The position numbers were made by a program, and so were the translations under genes. DNA of 64,000 nucleotides from Acholeplasmatales bacterium. GTDB taxonomy: Bacteria; Bacillota_I; Bacilli_A; Acholeplasmatales; Anaeroplasmataceae. Below, one piece after another: positions 1 to 8,439 of this stretch. The notes beneath the pieces are model-generated. The model saw only the letters and a program-made list of their open reading frames with translations. It had not been told where the DNA came from and made no database searches. Positions within the stretch are counted from its first letter, which is position 1. The number at the start of each line of letters is the position of its first letter. The stretch is taken from positions 20,340 through 84,339 of the forward strand of contig JAFSJY010000017.1 in assembly GCA_017449215.1 (NCBI GenBank), written 5' to 3'.

Positions 1-627
1 TACTACATTTGAATTAGAATCTACGATTCCATCAAATGATGTAATATCACCTGTAATGAATTCCTCCATAATATAAGGAACTTGTACTCTATATTCATGG
101 AATTTCATTAAATCATATTCATTCTTTAGCTTATAAGTCGCAGCGGCACCTACACCTACGTTTGGCTTAACTACAACTGGGAAGCCAACCTCTTCATTAA
201 CGAATTTTAAATCTTCCTCATAAGTTGTAACAAACTTATATCTAGCAACTGGTACACCAGCCTTGATATAAAAATCCTTCATATCGCTTTTTGAAGTGAA
301 GCTAACTACATCTTCAAATTTAGCACCATTTATATTAAAATCAGTTCTTAGTTTTGAGTCTTGTCTAAGCCAATATTCATTATTTGATTCAAGAAAATCT
401 ATCTTACCATACTTAAAAGCGAAGAAGGCTACAGCTCTATAAACCTCATCATAGCTTTCAAGTGAGCTTACTCTATAATATTCGGTTAAAGAATTTTTTA
501 CATTTTCGTCTAATTCGAAATAATCAGTATCTCCGATACCTAATACATTGAAGCCATTTCTTAATAATCTATCACAGAAATTGTAATAATTTTTTGGGAA
601 TGCTGGGGATATAAAAACAAAATTCAT
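1..627 (-). CDS. ATP-grasp carboxylate-amine ligase (3' end outside the window)
   Basis: Minus-strand frame open from ATG at 627-625 to the window edge: 209 codons, C-terminus missing. The N-terminus (MNFVFISPAF) looks like a pre-ATP-grasp nucleotide-fold domain. Around residues 150-165 there is VVVKPNVGVGAAAT, the lysine and glycine-rich loop of ATP-grasp enzymes, followed by YIMEEFITGD, the usual stretch after it. Members join a carboxylate to an amine or thiol through an acyl phosphate. The substrate cannot be told from this part, and the metal-binding C-terminal half is outside. The start is supported by GAGGTGAG on the minus strand about 7 bases before ATG and a TGATATAAT extended -10 upstream. 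Divergent from the membrane protein gene at 751. Confidence 0.8.
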   Translation of the reverse strand, partial: MNFVFISPAFPKNYYNFCDRLLRNGFNVLGIGDTDYFELDENVKNSLTEYYRVSSLESYDEVYRAVAFFAFKYGKIDFLESNNEYWLRQDSKLRTDFNINGAKFEDVVSFTSKSDMKDFYIKAGVPVARYKFVTTYEEDLKFVNEEVGFPVVVKPNVGVGAAATYKLKNEYDLMKFHEYRVQVPYIMEEFITGDITSFDGIVDSNSNVV

Positions 628-650
628 CTCTCTCACCTCGTACACCACAA

Positions 651-659
651 ATTATATCA
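651..659 (-). promoter_or_regulatory. Extended -10 promoter of the ATP-grasp gene
   Basis: Read on the minus strand this is TGATATAAT, an extended -10 (TGnTATAAT), about 30 bases before the ATP-grasp start. No clear -35 is visible, which is normal for extended -10 promoters. Confidence 0.5.
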
Positions 660-689
660 TAATTTGATGTTTCATATATATAAAAATGC

Positions 690-718
690 TTTCAAAATAT
701 AAATATTTAAAGTATAAT
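690..718 (+). promoter_or_regulatory. Promoter of the 751 membrane protein
   Basis: A perfect TATAAT lies at 713-718 with a weak -35-like TTTCAA at 690-695 (17-base spacer). GAGGTGAG at 738-745 serves ATG 751. Confidence 0.45.
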
Positions 719-750
719 TAATGTGACGCGTTTATACGAGGTGAGTTTTA

Positions 751-1674
751 ATGTTTGGAAAGAAAAAGAAAAAAGAAGAATTAGAAAAAGTAGAGGACGT
801 AAACGTTGAAGAAGAGCTTGGTGATGCCAAAGTAGACGCTACAGATTCTGCTGTTGATCTTCCTGATAATAATGAAGAAAAGACTGAAGAAGCTAAGCCT
901 GAAGAGCCAAAGAAAAAAAGAAAGCTAATTGGTGCTTGGGATACTTTTAATCTTTATAAATTCATATTTGAAATTGTAGCAACTTCATTATTAGTAGCAT
1001 TAGGATTCTTAATTCTATTTAATAAGAATGAAGCAATGTTTGCTATTTTTGTTATTACTGGTGGTGTACCACTTGTAACTATTATAATTAGAGCAATTGT
1101 TTTAATTAGAAAGAGAAAAGATAAAGAAAAAAAGCTTATTAGATTTATTTTAGTAGAATTCCTAATTGAAGGAATCCTAGCTATAGCTATGATATTCGCA
1201 GCTATTATGTGTATTGAAGCAAAGGCTGATGATGCAGAAACTGCTAAAAAAATACAAACATGGTTTAATGATACATTCGCTTATTGGGCAACAGGTCTTT
1301 TATATGTAAGCTCTATTTCATTCTTTATTCGTGTAATCATTTTTAAGGAATATACAGATAGATTTAAATTCTGGATGAATATAGTATTTATTACAGGCGC
1401 AATCTTATTATTATATTTCAAGGGTTCAACTGATATTACAGTTTGGGCAATCGCAATCATCATTGCAGTACTTGCATTCCTATGCGCAGCTGTACTTGGT
1501 ACAGATGCTGGTGGAGGATATTATAATTATTATAAGAGATCTAAAGCTAAGGCTGATGCTGAAAAAGAAAAAGAGGAAGAAAATAAGATTGAGGTTCCAG
1601 CAAATGAATCAACAAATGATGTAATTATTAATGATATTGATTCAACTGATCAGGATTCTGATAGAATAGCTTAA
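751..1674 (+). CDS. Multi-pass membrane protein with charged tails, unknown function
   Basis: 307 residues, start fixed by GAGGTGAG six bases before ATG. Residues 1-60 are highly charged and acidic after an initial run of lysines. About six hydrophobic segments follow (roughly 68-90, 95-117, 130-153, 173-196, 207-224, 228-247), then a charged tail rich in Lys/Glu then Asp/Ser. I do not recognise a family. It stands alone between its own promoter and terminator. The same plan of membrane helices flanked by acidic low-complexity tails occurs in the large protein at 8440. No catalytic motif is visible. Confidence 0.8.
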   Translation: MFGKKKKKEELEKVEDVNVEEELGDAKVDATDSAVDLPDNNEEKTEEAKPEEPKKKRKLIGAWDTFNLYKFIFEIVATSLLVALGFLILFNKNEAMFAIFVITGGVPLVTIIIRAIVLIRKRKDKEKKLIRFILVEFLIEGILAIAMIFAAIMCIEAKADDAETAKKIQTWFNDTFAYWATGLLYVSSISFFIRVIIFKEYTDRFKFWMNIVFITGAILLLYFKGSTDITVWAIAIIIAVLAFLCAAVLGTDAGGGYYNYYKRSKAKADAEKEKEEENKIEVPANESTNDVIINDIDSTDQDSDRIA

Positions 1675-1697
1675 TAATTTAATTATTATGACATATT

Positions 1698-1725
1698 AAA
1701 CTAGGAGTTAATCTCTTAGTTTTTT
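1698..1725 (+). terminator. Rho-independent terminator after the 751 gene
   Basis: Ten-position stem 1698-1707 / 1713-1722 (AAACTAGGAG with CTCTTAGTTT, one G-U) with loop TTAAT, then a run of T. Confidence 0.8.
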
Positions 1726-1726
1726 A

Positions 1727-1754
1727 TTTACTATTCGAAATTTTGTGATATAAT
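1727..1754 (+). promoter_or_regulatory. tig promoter
   Basis: TTTACT at 1727-1732, 16-base spacer, TATAAT at 1749-1754 with TG two bases upstream (extended -10). This gives a 5' untranslated region of about 100 bases before tig. Confidence 0.55.
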
Positions 1755-1816
1755 TAAATAGGTTTTTTTATATAAAAAGGAATTTTAGAGATTTTAATAT
1801 AAAAATTATAATTTTT

Positions 1817-1862
1817 AGGAGGAGCAGACTATTCCAAATTATCTCGGTCTGGATTTTGTATT
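1817..1862 (+). promoter_or_regulatory. Structured tig leader with a distant ribosome site
   Basis: A strong AGGAGGAG at 1817-1824 lies about 40 bases from the tig ATG, too far for ordinary initiation. Between them CAGAC (1825-1829) can pair with GTCTG (1847-1851). Folding this hairpin would bring the site to about 11 bases from ATG 1863. No in-frame ATG, GTG or TTG lies closer to the site. Pairing is read by eye; function is inferred. Confidence 0.45.
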
Positions 1863-3110
1863 ATGGTAGTTGAAAAGTTAGAACATAGTAGAACAAAGTT
1901 AACATTTGATGTAACACCTGAAGAATTTGAAAAGGCATTAGATAAAGCATTTGAAGAAGAAAATGCTAAGGTTTCTATTCAGGGTTTTAGAAAGGGTAAG
2001 GCACCTAGATCTGTATTCGAGAAGCACTATGGTGTTGAATCTTTATATGCAACAGCAATCGATGTTATTTTAAATAACAAGATTCAAGAGGCTGTTAAGG
2101 ATGAAAATTTAGTTAAGGATTTCATTGGTCAATTTGAACCATTATTAGAGGATAAGGTAGAAAGAAATACTAATTTCAAAGTTTCTTTAGTTATCGATAC
2201 ATATCCTGAAGTTAAGTTAGGCGATTATAAGGGCATTGAAGTTGCTAAGAAGAACTTAGAAGTAACTGATGAAGAAGTTGAGCAAGCTTGTAAGTCAATG
2301 GCTGCTAAGGATGCAACTATGGAAGTTAAGGCTGAGCAAGTAATCGCTAAGAATGATTTCGTAACATTCGATTTCGTTGGTTCAGTTGATGGTGTTGAAT
2401 TCCCAGGTGGTAAGGCTGATAATTATGAGCTTCAAATAGGTTCAGGACAATTCATTCCTGGATTCGAAGATCAAATGATCGGTATGAAGGCTGAGGAAGT
2501 TAAGGATATTAATGTTACATTCCCAGAAAATTATGGCGAGGCTTCATTAGCTGGTAAGGCTGCAGTATTCAAGGTTACTGTTCATGAAGTTAAGGAACAA
2601 AAGCTTCCTGAATTCACTGATGAGTATGTTAAGACTTTAAATAAGGACGTTAACAACTATGATGAATTAAAGGCTGCTAAGAAGGTTGAATTAGAGGCTA
2701 CTAAGGCTCAAGCTGAAAAGGATAGACAAACTAATGATTTAATTAATAAGATCATTGACAACGCTACAGTTGATATGCCTAAGACTTTAGTTGATTCTAG
2801 ATATAATGCTATGAAGAGACAATATGAGAATCAAGCTAAGATGTACAACATTCCATTTGAAACATTCATTCAAATCATGGGTTCTACATTAGAGCAATTC
2901 GAGGATATCACTAGAAAGCAAGCTGAAAGACAAGCATTATTCGATGTAGTAGCTGGTGCTATTATTGAAGCTGAAAAGCTTGTTCCTACTAAGGAAGAAA
3001 TCGACGCTAAGGTTGGTGATGACAAGAAGGCTAACAGAGTTCAAATCATGAATGAGTTAACTTATCAAAAGCTTGTTGATTTCTTATTAGCTAACGCAAA
3101 GGAAATCTAA
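1863..3110 (+). CDS. tig: Trigger factor, ribosome-bound chaperone and prolyl isomerase
   Basis: 415 residues, near normal length for the family. It binds uL23 at the polypeptide exit and shields nascent chains. The N-terminal ribosome-binding domain carries the signature GFRKGKAPRS around residue 42. A central FKBP-type domain (about 155-240) has FDFVGSVDG and PGFEDQM. The C-terminal half is the helical chaperone cradle. The start ATG 1863 fits the family N-terminus (VVEKLEHSRTKLT) even though the ribosome site is unusually far upstream. Followed by a terminator, then lon, so two protein-quality-control genes stand side by side under separate promoters. Confidence 0.96.
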   Translation: MVVEKLEHSRTKLTFDVTPEEFEKALDKAFEEENAKVSIQGFRKGKAPRSVFEKHYGVESLYATAIDVILNNKIQEAVKDENLVKDFIGQFEPLLEDKVERNTNFKVSLVIDTYPEVKLGDYKGIEVAKKNLEVTDEEVEQACKSMAAKDATMEVKAEQVIAKNDFVTFDFVGSVDGVEFPGGKADNYELQIGSGQFIPGFEDQMIGMKAEEVKDINVTFPENYGEASLAGKAAVFKVTVHEVKEQKLPEFTDEYVKTLNKDVNNYDELKAAKKVELEATKAQAEKDRQTNDLINKIIDNATVDMPKTLVDSRYNAMKRQYENQAKMYNIPFETFIQIMGSTLEQFEDITRKQAERQALFDVVAGAIIEAEKLVPTKEEIDAKVGDDKKANRVQIMNELTYQKLVDFLLANAKEI

Positions 3111-3118
3111 AACAAATT

Positions 3119-3146
3119 AGACTGGGTGAAAACCTAGTCTTTTTTT
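3119..3146 (+). terminator. Terminator after tig
   Basis: AGACTGGGT / ACCTAGTCT stem (3119-3127 / 3132-3140; one G-U) with a GAAA tetraloop and a T7 tail. Confidence 0.85.
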
Positions 3147-3194
3147 GAAAAAAAGTTTATTTTTAGTGCTGATTTTTAAGTATTTTACAAAAAA

Positions 3195-3221
3195 TTAGCA
3201 ATCTACTTGCAAAAGTGCTAA
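3195..3221 (+). promoter_or_regulatory. CIRCE element (HrcA operator) before lon
   Basis: TTAGCAATC, exactly nine bases, then AAGTGCTAA. The CIRCE consensus is TTAGCACTC-N9-GAGTGCTAA, so each half differs at one position and the spacing is exact. It sits just upstream of TATAAT at 3233-3238. In Bacillota HrcA represses chaperone operons through this site. Here it predicts heat-inducible Lon. Confidence 0.85.
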
Positions 3222-3232
3222 AAATACGATAT

Positions 3233-3238
3233 TATAAT
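3233..3238 (+). promoter_or_regulatory. lon -10 box
   Basis: TATAAT immediately downstream of the CIRCE element. TTGCAA at 3207-3212, inside the CIRCE spacer, is a possible -35, although the 20-base spacer is long. Confidence 0.5.
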
Positions 3239-3277
3239 AATACCAGTTCATAAAACTGGAGATTGGGAGGTACGATT

Positions 3278-5596
3278 ATGGAAGAAAATACAAAGATTGT
3301 CTTACCTGCAATTGCCGTTCGCGGTATCGTTCCATTACCTGGTAATGAATTTAAAATTGAGGTTGGTCGTTCAAATTCAGTTCAAGCATTAGATGCTGCT
3401 GAAAAGATGTATGGCGGAAATATCGTTCTATTAATCCAAAAGGATGCTAACGCAAAGGATGTTAATCCTGAGGATATAGAAGAAATCGGTGTATTAGCAA
3501 AGGTAACATTAAAGCTAAAACTACCTAGCAATAATTATCGTGTAAAGTTTAAGATTACTAATAGAGTTAAGGTATTAGAATATACATCAGTAGATCCATA
3601 TTTTGTTGTTAATTACGATAAAATCTATTCTATTTTACAAAATGATGATATAGAAAGAGCTTTAATTAAGAATGTAGAGGTTGAGGTTTCTAAGAACGCT
3701 CAAAATCTATTAACTAATCCAGAGGAAATAGCAAGACTTATTTCTGCTGGTACAAATGCAGATGTTTTAACAGATGTTATTGCTTATCAATTACGCTTAA
3801 ATACTAATGTTTCTAAATATAGATATTTAGCTGAGCTTAATGTTTCTAGAAGATTAGAAATGATCTTAGAGGATATTGAACATGAAAAACAAATAGTAGC
3901 TATTGAAGAGAAAATCAATAAGGATGTTAAAAAGTCAATCGATGATTCTCAAAAGGAATATTATTTAAGAGAAAAGATGAGAGCTATCCAAAATGAGCTA
4001 GGTGATAAGGCTCGTCAGGAAGAGGATGTAGAAAAGCTTAGAAAGGCATTAGAGGAAGCTAAGCTACCTGAAAATGTTTATAAGAAGGCTATGGATGAGC
4101 TTCAAAAGTATGCTCAAACATCTAATCAAATGGCTGAATCTGGAGTTATTAGAAATTATCTAGATTGGATTATATCTTTACCTTGGTATAAGCAATCTGA
4201 GGATAATAATGACTTAAAGGATGTTGAAGAGAAGTTAAATTCTACTCACTTTGGTTTAACTAAGGTTAAGGATAGAATTATTGAATATCTAGCTGTAAAG
4301 ATTATGACTGGAAAGAATCCATCAACAGTTATCTGCTTTGCAGGTCCTCCAGGAGTAGGTAAAACATCTTTAGCTAAATCTATCGCAGATGCATTAGGTA
4401 GAAAGTTTGTTAAGCAATCTCTTGGTGGTGTAAGAGATGAATCTGAAATCAGAGGTCATAGAAGAACTTATATTGGAGCTTTACCTGGACGCATCTTAAA
4501 GGGTATGAAGGATGCAGGTACAGTAAACCCAGTATTCTTGCTTGATGAAATTGATAAGATGACTGCTGATTATAGAGGAGATCCAGCTGCCGCTATGCTT
4601 GAGGTATTAGACCCTGAACAAAATAAATTCTTCTCTGATAATTATTTAGAAGAGCCTTATGATTTATCTCAAGTAATGTTTATTACAACAGCAAATGATA
4701 TTTCAAATATTCCAGGACCACTTCGTGATAGAATGGAAATTATTGAATTATCAAGCTATACAGAAATTGAAAAATTCAATATTGGTAAGGATTACCTATA
4801 TCAAAGAAATCTTAATGAGCATGGCTTAAAGCCAGAACAACTCAAGATTACTGATGATGCATATTATGAAACTATTCGTTCATATACTAGAGAATCTGGT
4901 GTACGTGAATTAAATAGAATGATAGCTACAATGTGTAGAAAGGCAGTAAGAAAGATTTTAGTTGATAAGGCTGAATCTGTTGATGTTACTAAGGATAATT
5001 TAACTGATTATTTAGGTAAGGTTAGATTTACTGGTAATCAAAATAGAGGAGAAGACCAAATTGGTGTTGTTACAGGTCTTGCTTGGACTATGTTTGGTGG
5101 AGATACATTAGATATCGAAGTTACAACATATCCTGGTAAGGGTGGCTTATTATTAACAGGTAAGCTTGGTGATGTAATGAAGGAATCAGCTCAAGCTGCA
5201 TTCTCATATGTTAAATCACACGCTAAGGAATATGGAATTGATGAAAAGATATTCCAAGAAAAGGATATTCATATCCATGTACCTGAAGGAGCTACTCCAA
5301 AGGATGGCCCATCTGCAGGTGTAACATTAACAACAGCTTTAGTATCTTGTCTTTCTGGTAAGCCAGTAAGCTGCCATATTGGTATGACTGGTGAAATCAC
5401 ATTAAGAGGTTCAGTATTACCTATCGGTGGTTTAAGAGAAAAGTCAATCGCTGCTAATAGAAATGGATTAACTAAGATTTTCATTCCAAAGGAAAATGAA
5501 AGAGATATCGAAGATATTCCTGAAGAGGTAAGAAAGGAATTAGAAATCCAACCTGTATCTCATATTTCAGAAATTTTAGATTCATTATTTAAATAG
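3278..5596 (+). CDS. lon: ATP-dependent protease Lon
   Basis: 772 residues, a typical LonA. An N-terminal substrate-binding domain is followed by a long helical region, an AAA+ module with Walker A GPPGVGKT at about 356-363 and Walker B FLLDEIDK, and a C-terminal protease domain. In that domain Ser is about residue 679 (DGPSAG) and Lys about 722 (GGLREK), the Ser-Lys dyad. Degrades misfolded and regulatory proteins in the cytoplasm. An upstream in-frame TTG (3263) exists, but GGGAGG at 3265-3270 lies inside that extension and seven bases before ATG 3278, so 3278 is the start. Monocistronic between a CIRCE-marked promoter and a terminator. Confidence 0.97.
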   Translation: MEENTKIVLPAIAVRGIVPLPGNEFKIEVGRSNSVQALDAAEKMYGGNIVLLIQKDANAKDVNPEDIEEIGVLAKVTLKLKLPSNNYRVKFKITNRVKVLEYTSVDPYFVVNYDKIYSILQNDDIERALIKNVEVEVSKNAQNLLTNPEEIARLISAGTNADVLTDVIAYQLRLNTNVSKYRYLAELNVSRRLEMILEDIEHEKQIVAIEEKINKDVKKSIDDSQKEYYLREKMRAIQNELGDKARQEEDVEKLRKALEEAKLPENVYKKAMDELQKYAQTSNQMAESGVIRNYLDWIISLPWYKQSEDNNDLKDVEEKLNSTHFGLTKVKDRIIEYLAVKIMTGKNPSTVICFAGPPGVGKTSLAKSIADALGRKFVKQSLGGVRDESEIRGHRRTYIGALPGRILKGMKDAGTVNPVFLLDEIDKMTADYRGDPAAAMLEVLDPEQNKFFSDNYLEEPYDLSQVMFITTANDISNIPGPLRDRMEIIELSSYTEIEKFNIGKDYLYQRNLNEHGLKPEQLKITDDAYYETIRSYTRESGVRELNRMIATMCRKAVRKILVDKAESVDVTKDNLTDYLGKVRFTGNQNRGEDQIGVVTGLAWTMFGGDTLDIEVTTYPGKGGLLLTGKLGDVMKESAQAAFSYVKSHAKEYGIDEKIFQEKDIHIHVPEGATPKDGPSAGVTLTTALVSCLSGKPVSCHIGMTGEITLRGSVLPIGGLREKSIAANRNGLTKIFIPKENERDIEDIPEEVRKELEIQPVSHISEILDSLFK

Positions 5597-5602
5597 AATA
5601 TT

Positions 5603-5629
5603 CGGAGCTTAGGCTCCGTTTTTCTTTTT
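5603..5629 (+). terminator. Terminator after lon
   Basis: Perfect stem CGGAGC / GCTCCG (5603-5608 / 5613-5618), loop TTAG, then TTTTTCTTTTT. Confidence 0.88.
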
Positions 5630-5636
5630 GTTTATA

Positions 5637-5665
5637 TTGATTATTATAAATAAAATTTATATAAT
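5637..5665 (+). promoter_or_regulatory. Promoter of the LysR operon
   Basis: TTGATT (5637-5642), 17-base spacer, TATAAT (5660-5665). Confidence 0.65.
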
Positions 5666-5706
5666 ATAAAAAAGTGATAGAATTTATTTATGAGAGAAGT
5701 GATAAT

Positions 5707-6582
5707 ATGATGGATGCAAAATTAGAAACTCTAATCACTTTAATAGACGAGAAAAATTTCACAAATACAGCTAAGAAGCTTTTTATTACTCAGCCAGCTG
5801 TAACGCATCACATTAAATCAATAGAAAAGGAATATAATATAACCTTATTTTCAAATCCTAAAACATTTGAATTAACTAAGCAGGGACAGGTTCTGTTAGA
5901 ATATGCTAAAGCATCTAAGCTAAGCTATGAGCTTTTGATCAATACCTTAGCAAAGCAAGCATCCCTAACAGCATCTGTAGGTATTACACCTATGGCAGTT
6001 CAATGTGCAAGACAAAGAGTTATTTCAAATTTAAATAAGGGTAATGTATCATTTAATTTATTCTGTTATCCTTATGAGCAAATATTAAAAAGCTTATCAT
6101 CAGGTGATTTAGATTTTGCGATAGTAGATAATAGCTTTGATTCTACTAAATATGAAAACAAATTCTTGTTTGCAGAAAGAATTATTTTAGTATGTAATCC
6201 AGAAGGACAGTATAAGGGCTTAAATAAGATTACAAGAGATCAATTATCATCAGCGATTATTGTATTACCAGATGATAAATGTGGCCTTTATAATCAAGTT
6301 AAGACTACTATGAAGCTTAAGAATATTAAGCTTAAAAATGGGTTTACATTAACAGCTAATAATTTAGACTTAACTAGAGCCTTAATTGATCAAAATGACG
6401 CTGTAGCCTTTGTATATGAGACTTCTGTAGAAAGCTTAATTGAAAATGGTAAGTTAAAGAAGCTTGATATTACTAATTTCTCACCTACACAGAATTTTTA
6501 TCTTTTATATAATAGATTATTATCATTTGATGAAAGATTCCTACAATTTTTAGAGTTATTAAAGAATTCAGGTATTCAATAA
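5707..6582 (+). CDS. LysR-family transcription regulator
   Basis: About 291 residues. The N-terminal winged helix-turn-helix (residues 1-60; FTNTAKKLFITQPAVTHHIK is the recognition region) is followed by a LysR substrate-binding domain. A GTG at 5674 would add eleven residues, but ATG 5707 (or 5710) gives the normal LysR N-terminus, so I prefer 5707. It is the first gene of a tight three-gene operon: its TAA overlaps the next ATG by one base (TAATG). LysR regulators usually control an adjacent divergent gene. Here there is none, so the target and effector are unknown. Confidence 0.88.
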   Translation: MMDAKLETLITLIDEKNFTNTAKKLFITQPAVTHHIKSIEKEYNITLFSNPKTFELTKQGQVLLEYAKASKLSYELLINTLAKQASLTASVGITPMAVQCARQRVISNLNKGNVSFNLFCYPYEQILKSLSSGDLDFAIVDNSFDSTKYENKFLFAERIILVCNPEGQYKGLNKITRDQLSSAIIVLPDDKCGLYNQVKTTMKLKNIKLKNGFTLTANNLDLTRALIDQNDAVAFVYETSVESLIENGKLKKLDITNFSPTQNFYLLYNRLLSFDERFLQFLELLKNSGIQ

Positions 6583-7217
6583 TGGTAGATGTATTATATG
6601 AGGATAACCATATTATTGTCGCTGTAAAGCCTAGAGGTGTATTATCTCAAGCAGATGGCTCTAATAAGCCTGATATGCTAACTATATTAAAGGATTATAT
6701 TAAAGAGAAATATAATAAGCCTGGTAATGTTTATTTAGGCCTATTACATAGACTAGATATTAATACTAAGGGAGTAATGGTTTTTGCTAGAACCTCTAAG
6801 GCAGCTAGTAGAATATCTGAGGATATTCAGAAGCATGATTTTGTAAAGAAATATCTGGCGACAGTAGAAGGTATTATTGATAATAAGGATTTTATACTAT
6901 TAGAAAGTAAAATTTCTAAGGATGAAAAAATTAGAAAAGCATATATAGATAAGAATGGTCAAATAGCTAAATTAGAATATAGATGTATTAAGAATTATAA
7001 AATTGGTAATACTAATGTATCTGATTTAGATATTATATTGCATACAGGTAGATTTCATCAGATTAGATGTCAAATGTCATCTATAGGTCATCCATTATAT
7101 GGAGATACTAAATATGGCAGTAAGAATAAAATAGATGATGATAGCTTCCCACTTGTTGCTTACCATTTAGAATTTAAGCATCCAATTTCTAAAGAAATAA
7201 TGAAATTTGAAATATGA
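6582..7217 (+). CDS. RluA-family pseudouridine synthase without S4 domain
   Basis: 211 residues. It converts uridine to pseudouridine in rRNA or tRNA. LHRLDINTKGV holds the catalytic Asp (HRLDxxTxG motif) near residue 59, and HTGRFHQIRCQM with HPLYGDTKYG near the C-terminus are the other family motifs. It is short because the N-terminal S4 RNA-binding domain is absent, unlike the second paralogue at 59593. Overlaps the LysR gene by one base and phoH by four (ATGA), so translation is probably coupled. The exact RNA site cannot be told from sequence. Confidence 0.92.
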   Translation: MVDVLYEDNHIIVAVKPRGVLSQADGSNKPDMLTILKDYIKEKYNKPGNVYLGLLHRLDINTKGVMVFARTSKAASRISEDIQKHDFVKKYLATVEGIIDNKDFILLESKISKDEKIRKAYIDKNGQIAKLEYRCIKNYKIGNTNVSDLDIILHTGRFHQIRCQMSSIGHPLYGDTKYGSKNKIDDDSFPLVAYHLEFKHPISKEIMKFEI

Positions 7218-8185
7218 AAGTGAGCTTTATGAATTTAAACGTAATATTATATAATCAGGATGATATTAAAAATATAATAGGATGTCATAATGTTAATTTA
7301 AAAGCATTAGAACAATTATTTGAATGCTCTATTGATATTCATGGTGATACTATTATTACAAATCTAGAGGATGAATCTAAAATAGAAAGATTAAATGAGA
7401 TATTTGATTTATTATTAAAGATGAGTCAAAATCATTTTAATATATCTCCTCGTGATATTTTATATGTTAATAATGTTATAGCTGAGGGTAATGTAGAAAA
7501 GTATTTAGATTTCTTAAATAAGAGAAAGCCAATATGTAGAACACATCATGGAAAGCCTATCTATGCTAAAACATTAAAGCAAGATGAATATGTAGGAGCA
7601 CTTAAGAACAAGGATTTAATATTCTCAATAGGTGCGGCAGGTACTGGTAAAACATATTTAGCTGTATGCTATGCTGTAAATGAATTAAAGTCTGGCAATA
7701 TTGAAAAGATAATATTAACAAGACCAGCAGTAGAAGCAGGAGAATCGTTAGGATTCCTACCTGGTGATTTAAAAGAAAAGGTTGATCCATATTTAAGACC
7801 TTTATATGATGCCTTACATGATATGCTAGGAGTTGAACAAACTCAAAGCTTAATCGATAAGCAGGTTATTGAAATAGCTCCTTTAGCTTATATGAGAGGT
7901 AGAACATTAGAGAATGCATTTATCATTTTAGATGAGGCACAAAACGCGACTATAGATCAATTAAAGATGTTCTTAACAAGAATGGGCTTTAATTCAAAAA
8001 TGGTTGTTACAGGTGATATATCTCAGATAGATTTACCAAATAGTAAGAAGTCTGGATTAAAGGTTTCTGCAAATTTATTAAAGGATTTAGATGAAGTAGA
8101 AGTAATCGTATTTGAGAAATATGATGTAGTAAGACACCCACTTGTTGGTAAGATTATTGAGAAATTTGAAAGTCTAGAAAATTAA
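7214..8185 (+). CDS. phoH: PhoH-like ATPase
   Basis: 323 residues. An N-terminal RNA-binding-like region (about 1-100) precedes the PhoH P-loop domain, with Walker A GAAGTGKT at 140-147 and Walker B FIILDEAQN at about 237-245. PhoH proteins are ATPases linked to RNA metabolism in Bacillota. The family partner YbeY, normally the next gene, is not here: a terminator follows. ATG 7214 overlaps the upstream stop; ATG 7229 with GAAAGTGAG before it is an alternative start. Confidence 0.93.
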   Translation: MKVSFMNLNVILYNQDDIKNIIGCHNVNLKALEQLFECSIDIHGDTIITNLEDESKIERLNEIFDLLLKMSQNHFNISPRDILYVNNVIAEGNVEKYLDFLNKRKPICRTHHGKPIYAKTLKQDEYVGALKNKDLIFSIGAAGTGKTYLAVCYAVNELKSGNIEKIILTRPAVEAGESLGFLPGDLKEKVDPYLRPLYDALHDMLGVEQTQSLIDKQVIEIAPLAYMRGRTLENAFIILDEAQNATIDQLKMFLTRMGFNSKMVVTGDISQIDLPNSKKSGLKVSANLLKDLDEVEVIVFEKYDVVRHPLVGKIIEKFESLEN

Positions 8186-8188
8186 TAT

Positions 8189-8214
8189 AAACAGGGTTTA
8201 TCCCTGTTTTTTTG
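8189..8214 (+). terminator. Terminator after phoH
   Basis: AAACAGGG / CCCTGTTT (8189-8196 / 8202-8209), loop TTTAT, T-rich tail. Confidence 0.88.
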
Positions 8215-8235
8215 TTATGTTTTGGTATTTGCAAA

Positions 8236-8345
8236 GAAAAAACGCTTTCTGTGATATTTTTAACCTAATTGGTAAAATATGCTAAAAATTGGCACTAATT
8301 TTTATAAAACTTTAGTATATTTTTGTTAAAAAGTGCCGTTTTTTA
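8236..8345 (+). promoter_or_regulatory. Possible regulatory region before the uL15-like membrane protein
   Basis: The gap of about 250 bases between phoH and 8440 holds a widely spaced inverted repeat (AAAAATTGGCACT at 8284-8296, AGTGCCGTTTTTT at 8332-8344; six core bases GGCACT/AGTGCC perfect) and AACGCTTTCTG at 8241-8251. The latter resembles the 3' half of a cre site but misses the first half. No coding signal is visible. Confidence 0.3.
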
Positions 8346-8366
8346 CGCAAAAAACGCATTTTTCGC

Positions 8367-8395
8367 TTGAATAAGTACGAAAATGAGAATAAAAT
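8367..8395 (+). promoter_or_regulatory. Promoter of the 8440 gene
   Basis: TTGAAT (8367-8372), 17-base spacer, TAAAAT (8390-8395). Confidence 0.5.
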
Positions 8396-8439
8396 ATTTA
8401 TAGATATTGGATTTTGTCCAAATAGAAAAGGAGATAAAA

